Assembly (NCBI RefSeq): GCF_024763615.1
Contig: NC_077224.1
Coordinates: 67,218,712-67,282,711, forward strand
From: Phlebotomus papatasi
Lineage: Eukaryota > Arthropoda > Insecta > Diptera > Psychodidae
Direction of reading: 5' to 3'
DNA: 64,000 nt
Shown here: one piece after another, positions 48,901-56,724 of the stretch
Numbering within the stretch: the stretch's first letter is position 1
Layout: every line of letters starts with the position of its first letter
Made by a program: the position numbers and the translations under genes
The notes under the pieces: generated by a model
Database searches by the model: none
What the model was told of the DNA's origin: nothing
What the model saw: the letters and a program-made list of their open reading frames with translations, nothing else

Positions 48901-51628
48901 AATGTCCTAAATCAAAACCATTTCCAGACGCTTTAACTTTGACAAAAGATTCAACACATTAAGTTCATATTTTTTCTAAAGATAATTACGTAAATTTGCT
49001 CTTTGACTCTTCTAGAATGTTACTGTTTAGTGAAAATTCTTTAGATATAATTTGAAAACTTCTTAAATACAAGAAAAATACGCAGGTGTAAAATGCTGCT
49101 ATTGGAAACAAATTAATCCAAATGGAAACAAGGGAAAGTTTCTAATTGGAGACAAACAGTGTAAGTGAAACCGCGACGAAAGGCTTCCAAAACCTTGTTG
49201 TGTTGCTCTTGAGCGCAGGATTTGTTCTTATTCCTGGTCTTTTCTTCTTTCCCATCTAAAACAATAAGAAAAGCTCCCCAAAAAATCATATTTCCGGGGT
49301 TTCCTACTGAAGCATTTGTAGGCACTTTAGAAAAACCCTTTTTGTTCACGAAATAGGTAATTATTCCATTTGAAAACTTCTCGTACCGTTCGCTATAAAT
49401 ATTAGCACTTAATTTAACTAAAATTAGCCAGAAATATGACATAAATGTTAAACAAAACGAATAAACAACAGTCACTTTATTGTATTATACATTGGAAAAC
49501 ATGGTCTATCGATGAAAAATTCGATGGTAAAAAGGTACACTTTTAATTTTTCTGAGAAATTAACAAATTAAAATTGTGAATATGAATGGATTTCCGCTTT
49601 ATTTGGAGCAAAATTAACTAAATAATGAAACTGGTATGGAAAATATATAAATATAATAATTTAGTACTGTATTTATCATGAAAACAACGATGTTTCCATT
49701 TAGAGTAGCGAAAAATTTCCATTTGGAGCAGGTTTTGAATTAGCTTAATTTACTATAAACCTTAAAAGAAAAAATTTCAAGAAAAGATTCAAACGTGTTG
49801 ATACTATTGGAATCATACTGTATTACTATTAACTTGTAATTTAATGTGTGGTTGCCGCCGACTTACCTAATATCACTCCCATCTGGAAAACAGTACAAAA
49901 TCCGAATTATTTAATTTAGGGGAAGGCTTTTAGGTTTCTCATACACTCTGGCGTCAAACACTTCATATTTTTCTCATTAATTAATTTGACTTAGGGTAAG
50001 TGTGCCAAATTTCGGCATAGTTGCATGCAAGCGTCAAAGTCTCAAGTTTGAAATGTAATATTTTAAATACAAATTGATTTTTTTATTCTTTCTTCTGAAA
50101 GAGTGTTGCTTGGAACCTTGTAAAGAGTTTACCGTCTTTATTTACTCTAAAATCATTCTTAATACTTTTTAAAATGAATAAAAATATAGACATAGTTTGG
50201 TGCCCTATTTCGGCCACCTTCATTTTCATAGTTCTTTGCCCTTCGGGAATTCTTCCAATGTCTGTTTCACGTCATCTCGTTTGTCGAAATTATATTTTCT
50301 GTTTTTCTTTTGCATTGTATAATCTCTAGAGTACGTAAAATCTAAAAGTTCATGGAAATTCGAGGAAGAAAGAAGGTGGCCGAAATTGCAAGCTGGCCGG
50401 AATTTGGCACACTTACCCTAATAGCAATATGTTTTAATAGCGAGTCTTAAGTCACACATTTCCTGGAAAAAAGTAGATCTGATTCATTAAGGGAATATGG
50501 GAAAAATAAGAAGTGTTCGAAGCCAGAGGATGTTCGTAGCCTGAAGACTTACCCTACTTAGAAAATTTTGTTTTTTCTGAACATTTCACAAAATTATTAC
50601 CTAGTTTGCTTTAGTAATTTGGAGTGTTACATTTTCTTAAATTTTAGTTAAAGAAGGAAGAAGGATTTTTATCGAAGAAATCTTAATACAATTCTATATG
50701 AAACAGAAGCAAGAGAGCTTCTCTTGTTTCTGTAATACCTCTCTTAGAGAGGTATTACAAAAATATTTCTACAAATTTCTTTGTGATAAATAAAAAATAA
50801 ATAAAATAGTTCAAGATTTGTTTTGTTCCAAAACAAATGTTCTTACAGCCAATAAATTCTAATGCGATAAATCTGTTTGGAATGTTGACAGAATAAGTCC
50901 AACTGTGTGATTGCTGCTAAAAACACGTTTTACCATTTGAGTGCAAGAAATCTTCTGTCTCAAGAGAAAATATTTGTGTGTAATTTGCGTTGTGTGTGAT
51001 ATGAAAAGATGACGAGTATTTTCAATTTGATTGAATGATGAGAGTTTGTTATTCTCTGTGAGGACGATAAAAGTTCAGGTTGCCAGAGAAATATATACCT
51101 AGATACAAGTGTATTATATACTTAAATTTTATGACATTATATATCGTCCAAGTGTGTCAGAGCATTGAACATTGAGGACTTTCACACTTTCTGAAGATCA
51201 TTCTGACAATATTGAAAATGTGAACTATTTTTGAAACTATCTTTTTTTTGTTGTGTTTTTGGTTGATTTCAGGTGACCAAGGATGAAATTTCAAAACTAG
51301 TGAAAGGGTTTGAAAGGGAAGACCTGCTCACAAGTGGTGGTGTCACCTTAGCTGGTCAACGATATATTTACTTGTCGGGTACCGATCGAGTCATACGTGC
51401 CAAATTAGGCAAAGTTGGTGTACACTGTATGAAGACCCAGCAAGGTGAGTTAGATTATTTTTTTCATTTGGGAAATTTTTGCATTTTGCAAGAAAAAAAT
51501 GCATTACTACAATTTTTTTGTCTATCCCAGCGGTCATAGTATCTATCTATGAGGACCCTGTTCAACCGCAACAGGCGGCTTCAGTTGTAGAGAAACTTGG
51601 TGATTATTTGATTACATGCGGGTACTAG
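27902..51628 (+). CDS. chic: Profilin (Drosophila chickadee orthologue), actin monomer-binding protein
   Basis: Coding exons 27902-28012, 51273-51444 and 51531-51628 join in frame to 126 aa, the length of Drosophila profilin. The start MSWQDYVDNQLLAS and the end VVEKLGDYLITCGY are the profilin hallmarks; the N- and C-terminal helices carry the aromatic residues that bind polyproline. The middle has GVTLAGQRYIYLSG and the actin-facing GVHCMKT. Role: binds G-actin, promotes ADP-ATP exchange and delivers actin to formins and Ena/VASP; needed for oogenesis in flies. Splice sites are GT-AG: phase 0 after residue 37, phase 1 within residue 95. The first coding intron is about 23.3 kb and holds many transposons. 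The last exon ends TAC-TAG-AG|GTATGA, so a donor-like site lies two bases after the stop. Confidence 0.96.
28013..29639 (+). other. Start of profilin intron 1, no repeat recognised
   Basis: GC-richer, repeat-poor sequence following the first coding exon. A TATA-like CCATATATAAAGG occurs at about 28949-28961, and TTCAGTTAG at about 29009. The spacing is too long for a standard TATA-initiator pair. Intronic regulatory sequence or an alternative promoter is possible but not shown. Confidence 0.35.
29640..31020. repeat. Repeat region with ~45-bp direct repeats around a MITE
   Basis: The block GACAGCATTCATGGAGAGCT and the following TTTTGCTAGAATGCCA occur both near 29731-29762 and near 30979-31014. 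Between them lies the element at 30604-30952. Confidence 0.5.
30604..30952. mobile_element. MITE with GGGGAATTCTGTAAC ends
   Basis: Begins GGGGAATTCTGTAAC and ends TTACAGAATTCCCC followed by TA. The left flank is GA, so the target site is not clear. Internal GTGACATTGCC words occur in both orientations. A related element is at 38098-38552. Confidence 0.55.
31134..31890. repeat. Inverted-repeat element rich in TTTCAAGATTT words
   Basis: Left GGTCTCAATTCTGAGACCAA and right TTGGTCTCAGGATTGACGCC are rough complements of each other's context. The ends are rich in CTTGAAAT and TTTCAAGA words. It is a degraded element of unknown class. Confidence 0.4.
31891..32429. other. Intron sequence, nothing recognised
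   Basis: No repeat family or gene could be supported here. Confidence 0.35.
32430..32647. mobile_element. Decayed copy of the CTAGATC MITE family
   Basis: Contains GATCTAGTCATCTCGCT, AACATGTTTACAAAA and a right end ACTGCGTTGGATA, diverged versions of the parts seen in 32651-32796. It is followed directly by TTA and the next copy. Confidence 0.5.
32651..32796. mobile_element. 146-bp PIF/Harbinger-like MITE (TTA target site)
   Basis: TTA at 32648-32650 and 32797-32799 flank an element with ends TGCCCAGCGCACAATAA and complement ending GTGCGTTGGGCA. The interior has GAGATCTAGATCTAGTTATC and ACATGTTT words. A second copy with TAA flanks is at 42265-42411. Confidence 0.75.
32800..34353. mobile_element. 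1.55-kb foldback element (TTA target site) carrying unexplained internal sequence
   Basis: TTA flanks it at 32797-32799 and 34354-34356; ends are AGGTGTCTACACATT and complement. Close inverted homology covers about 32980-33140 and 33918-34070, including AGTATTTAGTGAATTTGTG. The two arms then diverge into different unique sequence. The left interior encodes a + strand open frame of 99 aa (33084-33383). The right interior, on the minus strand, encodes VPGGIQPIRSMDVSAPADQK and onward, faintly cystatin-like. No transposase is seen. The contents could be captured host exons, but the source is unknown. Confidence 0.65.
34357..36764. other. Profilin intron 1 block without recognised repeats
   Basis: AT-rich. 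A fragment near 34970-35060 contains TACTGGCGATCGTTAGTATT, resembling the left end of the 1949-type MITE. Nothing else is supported. Confidence 0.35.
36765..36835 (+). repeat. tRNA-like fragment, possible SINE head
   Basis: A box B-like GGGTTCGAGTCTGGG lies at about 36807-36821, preceded by TGGATAGTCATAGTGTG, a poor box A. There is no foldable cloverleaf, so at most it is a decayed SINE head. Confidence 0.3.
36905..37085. mobile_element. Partial copy of the 49919-type hairpin MITE
   Basis: The arms AACACTTCATATTTTTCTC and AATATGGGAAAAATATTAAA, with TTTAATGAATCTGAT and complement, match the elements at 49919 and 54138. Outer termini are missing. Confidence 0.5.
37140..37275 (+). repeat. Possible LTR end with primer-binding-site-like sequence
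   Basis: In order: CTATAAATAGCGCGCC (TATA box), AATAAA at about 37219-37224, then TTTCACAC followed by TGGCGACGACTACGCC at 37258. A TGGCGAC start after an LTR 3' end resembles the tRNA-Arg primer site of some insect Gypsy-group elements. The LTR start and the rest of the element are not found, so this may be a solo LTR piece or chance. Confidence 0.35.
37446..37670. repeat. Fragment related to the 58307-58810 element
   Basis: AAGCGGTCTTCAGACTAGAG and TTTAGCCCAGTTCC resemble the terminal sequence at 58307 and 58780-58810. Degraded. Confidence 0.4.
38098..38552. mobile_element. MITE related to 30604-30952, with short tandem repeats
   Basis: The left end CCTGGGGGCAAATTATGTAA and right end TTACAGAATTCCCCCCTGG are rough inverted repeats. 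Near the right end the unit CACTAGTGAAGCGTT is repeated in tandem (about 38478-38535). Confidence 0.5.
38560..40130. other. Profilin intron 1 block, nothing recognised
   Basis: AT-rich with homopolymers. No gene or repeat family is supported. Confidence 0.35.
40140..40720. repeat. Probable decayed transposon-derived block
   Basis: Much less AT-rich than its surroundings, with phrases such as TTTTTGTCCGTCTATACGTC and repeated AACCGGTTC around 40667-40705. Composition and style resemble repeat remnants in other insect genomes, but no coding domain or ends are seen. Confidence 0.35.
40950..41700 (+). pseudogene. Non-LTR reverse transcriptase fragment (Jockey/CR1-like), frameshifted
   Basis: Frames give AFIRSYVAGRSQIVKFGEDI, then LDPLLFFLL, then after a frameshift QLYADDLQIYVEEV with the YADD catalytic box at 41121-41132. 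VNYSLCTLMRFREITPFYTR and DCIRYICGLSRRNHV follow. These are reverse transcriptase motifs 4 to 7 and the thumb of Jockey/CR1-type elements, in order. Frameshifts and stops make it dead. It lies on the same strand as profilin, inside intron 1. Confidence 0.7.
41701..42261. other. Intron sequence, nothing recognised
   Basis: Possible continuation of the non-LTR remnant; no further domain could be read. Confidence 0.3.
42265..42411. mobile_element. PIF/Harbinger-like MITE, second copy (TAA target site)
   Basis: TAA at 42262-42264 and 42412-42414 flank ends TGCCCAACGCACAATAA and TTATCGTGCATTGGGCA. The interior GCGAGATGACTAGATCTAGG matches the 32651-32796 family. Confidence 0.75.
42959..43158. mobile_element. 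TA-type MITE with GGGGGAAGTGGGGC end
   Basis: The left end follows TA with GGGGGAAGTGGGGCTCC. The right part has the complement-like GGTGCCCCACTTCG, and an inner pair around CCAATTTCAAAAGTGCCCC. The right border is not exact. Confidence 0.5.
43159..45356. other. Profilin intron 1 block without recognised repeats
   Basis: Mostly AT-rich. The segment 44880-45070 is GC-richer than its surroundings and could be a regulatory or exonic island, but no coding frame is supported. Confidence 0.35.
45357..46016. repeat. 360-bp direct tandem duplication
   Basis: GTGTGACTGTAGTGTAAATA starts at about 45360 and again at 45720, a period of 360 bases. The copies are highly similar for about 295 bases through ATCGGATACGATCGTCTCGG and GGCAACGATAACCCTTTA. 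The unit ends at a piggyBac-type CCCTTTA end, so the duplication may have involved a TTAA element. Confidence 0.75.
46017..46808. mobile_element. piggyBac-like element with CCCTTTAAGGACGA ends
   Basis: The left junction TTTAA-CCCTTTAAGGACGATTGG and right TTCGTCCTTAAAGGG-TT form inverted ends like those at 25705-25852. The perfect palindrome GGGACACCGGTGTCCC occurs at 46548-46563 and 46638-46653, and also at 45670-45685 in the preceding duplication. No transposase is seen. Confidence 0.55.
46809..48587. other. Profilin intron 1 block, nothing recognised
   Basis: Several short open frames without family resemblance. No repeat is supported. Confidence 0.35.
48671..48887. mobile_element. 217-bp TA-flanked hairpin MITE, intact copy
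   Basis: GGGGAAAGTGCCCATGCTTG at the left and its complement ending GGGCACTTTCCCC, flanked by TA (48669-48670, 48888-48889). The two arms of about 100 bases are near perfect complements. It is the uninterrupted reference for the nested copy at 52250-53859. Confidence 0.85.
48922..49500 (-). mobile_element. Repeat with remnant of a second pogo-like transposase
   Basis: Nearly the same sequence recurs at 63711-64000. On the minus strand 49155-49235 encodes RNKNKSCAQEQHNKVLEAFR and RGFTYTV, which resembles the first helix region of a pogo/Tigger HTH. The upstream ATG frame is out of phase with it in both copies. Both copies then lose similarity to the family at the same point, as expected for a shared internal deletion. 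The domain call is tentative. Confidence 0.45.
49919..50554. mobile_element. TA-flanked hairpin MITE interrupted by another MITE
   Basis: Ends GGGGAAGGCTTTTAGG and GCCTGAAGACTTACCC, TA at 49917-49918 and 50555-50556. Arms contain AACACTTCATATTTTTCTC and complement. The 425-bp element 49994-50418 is inserted within it. Related copies are near 15889, 36905 and 54138. Confidence 0.7.
49994..50418. mobile_element. 425-bp TA-flanked MITE, copy B
   Basis: GGGTAAGTGTGCCAAATTTC to GGAATTTGGCACACTTACCC, TA at 49992-49993 and 50419-50420. The interior matches copies A and C, including CATCTCGTTTGTCGAA. Confidence 0.8.
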
Positions 51629-52249
51629 AGGTATGAAATGATTTTTTTCTTCTTTTTATCTATTGCTTTATATTGCCACAAAAACTCTCGAGCTTATCTA
51701 TTGCTCAAAGTCATATAATATTACGTATAAGATATTTTGAGAAACTTTCCAAATGTGTCAAATCTATGAATAACACTTTGCTAATCTTAACTGAAAGTCT
51801 TATCTAGAAAATTATTAAAAAAAAAATATATAAACAATAAAAATATCCTTAAGACACTAAAAAGCAGCAATTCACAGAAGAAGAATCTCATTCATTATAA
51901 AAAAAACAGGTGAATATTTGAAAAATGTAAAAAGGTGGAGGTGAGAAATCAGTGAGTAATCAGTAAAAATGATTAATTGCTCAATATTTCATGACCTCAG
52001 CGTAAAATCATAAAGTGCAAATGTATGACAAATTGAAAAGCCTATTTTATTGTCAGATTTGAATAAATACAAGCTCTCCATCATGATTGGAAAAGCAACG
52101 CATTTTACTGTATGATTATCAATTTTTTGCCCTCAACCTTGTCTTTGCATAATTTGAAACATGAGATGTGCGCCATAAATGCCATTTAATAAATGTATGT
52201 TAAGGAAGACGTATAATTTTCAAGATCTCTTAGTTAATGCATCTAAGAA
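51629..52249 (+). other. Profilin 3' flank, proximal 3' UTR or intron
   Basis: AATAAA at about 51837-51842 could end a short profilin transcript. A donor-like AG|GTATGA starts right after the stop codon at 51630/51631, so this may instead be the start of a 3' UTR intron. No repeat is recognised. Confidence 0.4.
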
Positions 52250-52319
52250 GGGGAAAGTGCCCATGCTTCGTATGACCTCAAATTTCGTAATAACTAATTT
52301 TTTTCTATGTTTCTGAATA

Positions 52320-53273
52320 GGGGGAACTGGGGCAGTAGTAAACTGGGGTAGTTGTAAACACTGTGATTTTTTTCATTAATTTTAAGACTGCAGAGGATAA
52401 AACCCATAAGCATTCATAGATACCATGGGGATGTATGTCCACAGAAGAATTGGTCAATAAAATCCTAATACTTTAAAAATAAAAAAACATTTTTCCCGAA
52501 AATGTTGATATTTCAATTATTTTGGTCATTTGGATTTCTACCTGGAAATTAAAAACTGTGTAAAATAATCGAAATGTAGCAATACCAGTTCTTTCCTACA
52601 TCTTTTAGGATTATATTTATGGATTTACTAGACAAATTTAGATTCTCATTATTTCAAAAGAATTAATAATTGGTCAGAAAACAGCATTTGGGGTAGATGT
52701 AACCAGGCAATTTCAATTTCACAAAATGAGTAGGTAAAAGAGCGGGAAATTGACCTTCATGCGAAATATCTATAATTCATAGATTACGAAAAAAATTGGT
52801 GGCGCTGTGTTAAATAAAAAGTCACATGATGTCAAAATATGGGGAAAATCCATTGAAAAATGTCTTTGATATGCATGCTTTTAGTTTTTTTGCTATTTTA
52901 ATTATTTTTTGTAAAAAGTGTCGTGATTTTTTGAAAAATATGCAGTCTTTATATATCTCTTAAGTAATTAAAATAATCGAGAGTGGTGCAAAGTTAATTT
53001 CAAGGGTGGGAAAAAAGGTGTTTACATCCTCCCCAGAAAGTGGTTACTTCTACCCCAGGTATTTTGTGAAAAGAGAAAAATGCACGGTGACACAAATTTT
53101 ATTTTTATGGAAAACTCAATTGTTTTCCAGCATCCGCATTACCTTCGATGTATTGCCTATACCCAAGGGTAAAACATTAGCTAAGAAAGATTTTCCAAAA
53201 AATTACGGTGTCCTTGGAAAATCACCTCAAATTCGCATCTATCGAAAATGGTTACATGTGCCCCAGTCTCCCC
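52320..53273. mobile_element. 954-bp TA-flanked element, nested
   Basis: Begins GGGGGAACTGGGGC and ends GCCCCAGTCTCCCC, with TA at 52318-52319 and 53274-53275. Related to the short element at 4247-4464. Short frames inside show no domain. Confidence 0.75.
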
Positions 53274-53292
53274 TAAATCTGACTCCGCATTA

Positions 53293-53727
53293 GGGCAAGT
53301 GTGCCAAATTTCGGCATAGTTGCATGCAAGCGTCGAAGTCTCAAGTTTGAAGTTTGAAATGTAATATTTTAAATACAAATTGATTTTTTTTTATTCTTTC
53401 TTCTGAAAGAGTGTTGCTTGGAGCCCTATAAAGAGTTTACCGTCTTGATTTACTCTAAAATCATTCTTAATACATTTTAAAATGAATAAAAATATAGACA
53501 TAGCTTTGGTGCCCTATTTCGGCCACCTTCATTCTCATAGTTCTTTGCCCTTCGGGAATTTTTCCAATATCTTTTCACGTCATCTCGTTTTTCGAAGCTA
53601 CATTTATTGTTATTCTTTTTGCATTGTATAATCTCTAGAGTACGTAAAATCTAAAAGTTCATGGAAATTCGAGGAACAAAAAAGGTGGCCGAAATTGCAA
53701 GCTGGCCGGAATTTGGCACACTTACCC
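53293..53727. mobile_element. 435-bp TA-flanked MITE, copy C, nested
   Basis: GGGCAAGTGTGCCAAATTTC to GGAATTTGGCACACTTACCC, TA at 53291-53292 and 53728-53729. Same family as 22221 and 49994. Confidence 0.8.
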
Positions 53728-54137
53728 TATATTTTAAAAACTGGGCAATTTTTTCTAGTTTTTAAAATATGGGTGCAATGAATCACATTTATTAAGGCCC
53801 ATAGGAAAAATTTAGTCATTACAAAGCTTGGAATCGTACGAAGCCTGAGCACTTTCCCCTAATGTGACAAATAAAATAAATACTTTTGTTAATTTCAAAA
53901 GTATTTTATTTGCAAATTGTCAATAAAGAAAATTGATAAGCTTTTTTTTCTGGTAAAATTTGCTTATAAATAGGAATATTACGGTTATCACCTTATCAGA
54001 GGATTATAAAAGTAAAAGTGATAAGAGTAATCTTAATTAACTAAGTGAATTTATTTCATGCTTGATGAAAGTTTTTTATTTGTTAAAATATTTTTTTTTT
54101 AGATTGAAGGTGAACTTATAAAATATCACTAGAAATA

Positions 54138-54300
54138 GGGGAAGGTTTTGAAGTTTCGCACACAATCTAGCTTCGAACACTTCATATTTTTCCCATATTT
54201 CTTTAATGAATCTGATCTTATGGCAATATATTTGAAGAGCATAATAAAATATCACATATTTTCTGAAAAAAATATTCAACTTCTATTATGGGAGTGCAAG
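54138..54300. mobile_element. 5' part of a 49919-type MITE
   Basis: After TA: GGGGAAGGTTTTGAAGTTTC, then GAACACTTCATATTTTTCCC. The right terminus is missing. It supplies the intact TA sites used to check the insertions at 15946 and 49994. Confidence 0.55.
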
Positions 54301-54576
54301 AAGGTACTATCAAACACATCTCTTAACCGTCACTGAATTTAATTTTTTTTTTACATTAAATCATTAGAAACACCATTTATTTATATTGTGTAACTATCTA
54401 AGAAAAGAATTCGTCACACAGAATTCAAATCAGGGAAGAGACTTAAGGAAATTATTATCAAAATCAACGCAATGACAAACTTTCCATGTACAACTTCTGT
54501 ATTTGCACAACAAATGTATTTGCAGCTTTGTCGAGACGTTTTTTTTTCATTCCATGGAATAACTAAAGTAAAACCA

Positions 54577-54822
54577 GATAGTGGACGGAAAATTAGACAT
54601 CTCTTGATTTTTTGACTTCTCTGTCAGCCTATTGGATGGTGAACATCTCCGTGAAAAATTGTGGAAAAGTCCAAGTGAAGTGCAACAGTAAAATTTACCA
54701 CCTGTACGTGATTTTTCTTCCAATTCGAAACCTGATGAAGAGGACATTCATCCTCGAAACGTCGTGAAGAATTAAAGAGTAAAAATCAAGAGAGGTCTAA
54801 TTTTCAGTCCACTATCTGCTAC
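54577..54822. repeat. Inverted-repeat unit with GAAACGTCG motif, Penelope-like
   Basis: Flanked by inverted repeats AGATAGTGGACGGAAAATTA and complement. Between them is GATGAAGAGGACATTCATCC followed by TCGAAACGTCGTGAAGAATT. The 'GAAACGTC' phrase with a nearby GATGAAG is typical of Penelope-like element termini, so this may be a short Penelope-derived piece. No reverse transcriptase or GIY-YIG is present. Confidence 0.4.
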
Positions 54823-56620
54823 ATCCTATCAGACCGAAAATTCATTCTAAACATTCTAAAGTAAGGGCCTCTACTATCTTTAGTCTCTTGCGATGTTCGT
54901 CAGAGGATTGTCTTCTTTTCAAATCCAAAAAGTCTCAATTTTTTTCAAAGCTATCTACTCTCGGTATAGGTTTTCCTCAGTGAGTCAAGTAAAATCTTTT
55001 AAATGAGGAAGACCCATACCGAATGTGCGTGAAAAAGTGGAATATTTTATTTGCTAATTTTCAGTGGCAGTCTTTGATTTAAATTTTGTTACTTTTCGAT
55101 AGCTTTTGGGTTTTTGATTTATTCGATAATTCCAGGGGGTTTGAGGGCAATTGGGGTATGATTTTCAGGTGTAGTTTTTATTATAAATTAACTTGGTTAT
55201 AATAGTCATATAATAAAAGGTTGAGGGTTCTTCCTGATGGAATAAATATAAATTTTTCTAATATAAAACAAATTCAAAAAACTATGGCTACAGGCACTTA
55301 CAGTCTCCTTTAAGACCTTAAACTTTTCCTACACCTAATTCCTTCCTTTTCCTCTATTTCTTCTGGATTCCTATAAAAATTTAATTTCTTACATTTTATC
55401 TAATTTCTCTCTCTTAAATGACTTACTTCTGTTGTATTTTTTATCCCATTTTCACAAATTTAATTCTTCACTCTTCTCACGCATCTACTTCTGAGCTTAA
55501 TGAGCTTCTTTTGAGCTTTTTTTCCCTTTTTCTATGTCCATTATTGCAGTTGCAATAATGAACATAGAATCTATGAATATTAATTCTATCTTACTTGACG
55601 AGTGCCTTTGTTTACTAATTCAAATTTAAGAAATTCATTGAACACCGAGGGTCGAAAGCTGTGAAGAAAATTGAGTGTTTTTGGTTTTGAGAAGAAGAAA
55701 ATTCTCTGACGATTACCGGAAGAAACTGAAGATAATACACAACTACGTCAGATACAGTATTCGAAGATAAGTGCCGAAGATAAGTGTAGGACATGTTAAA
55801 ATTATGGACGTACTGGGAAAAAGTCACCCTGACCTTCTAATGACGGAAAATTTCCATTTTGAAGGAATACTTCCTCAAAAGAATCTAGAAACTGTACAAC
55901 ACACGATAACTGAGTGGAGAGACTAAGAAGGGCACCTCAATAAACCCGATACGCTTGCACTCTTCACAGACAGCTAATGAGTTGAGGGCTCTTTCGGAGT
56001 CGGGTATCGCTGTCTGAAACTCAGAATTGGCGAATTAGTGCCGTTTGGCCGGTATGCTACTGTATTCCAGACAGAGGTCACAGCAATTCTAATTGGGGTT
56101 CAGAACCTGGTTAAATCTGGTGTTTCTGGTAAAAAGATAAACATATTGTTGCGAACCTGCTTTGAGACATGCCCTTATTGAATTTTGAATTTAACTCTAT
56201 ACTTCATGCGAGCAACACATACTCGCAGTGAAGTAAATCGAGCATATGTGCTTTGGAAGTTGAAGTTTGAGATTGGGTTTATTATCCGCGGTCAAGTGAG
56301 TGAATAAATGCAGCAACTATCCTACTTACTATTCGTAAAGTAATTAATTAATTTCAAAAATAAAGAAGGAAATACAATTGATATACATATTTGGCGTCAT
56401 ATGTATCTGTAGCGCCTCTAGAGGTCGTTCCTCAAACTCCGTATATTCTAGAAACTTGTTAACATCTTAAAGATCTCTCATAAGCGTCACTTTTCATAAA
56501 GATCGAAAAAATTAAAATTTTCATGTAAAAACAGAAAAAGCTTTTTCCTTTTGTCTAACTAAATGTCAAAAGAGCTAAATAAAAATCGTTTAAATTTGGA
56601 TTATTGATTCAGGAATTAGA
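54823..56620. other. Non-coding block, nothing recognised
   Basis: Contains pieces of unusual composition around 55600-56350 but no readable gene, domain or element ends. Confidence 0.35.
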
Positions 56621-56621
56621 G

Positions 56622-56724
56622 TTTAAGGACCAAAGGTCAGAAAAAAACATTTTGTTCTAACTATTTAGATAGTCGTAGATGTTTTTTTAGGTTGCCGGCG
56701 ACACAATTGTCCTTAAAGGGTTAC
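56622..56724. mobile_element. Short piggyBac-like MITE remnant
   Basis: TTTAAGGACCAAAGGTCAG at the left and ATTGTCCTTAAAGGGTTA at the right resemble the 25705-25852 element. The left TTAA-CCC junction is decayed. Confidence 0.5.

Larger units (their letters stand above)
52250..53859. mobile_element. Copy of the 48671 MITE holding two nested TA elements
   Basis: Left GGGGAAAGTGCCCATGCTTC and right GAGCACTTTCCCC match the 48671-48887 element. Two insertions split it, at 52320-53273 and 53294-53727, each at a TA present in the intact copy. A TA follows its right end; the left flanking TA has decayed. Confidence 0.8.

Noticed and set aside
49113..49475. 120-aa minus-strand frame as a real gene
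   Set aside because: It lies in a repeat also found at 63711; only its end resembles a transposase start, and that is out of phase with the likely ATG.
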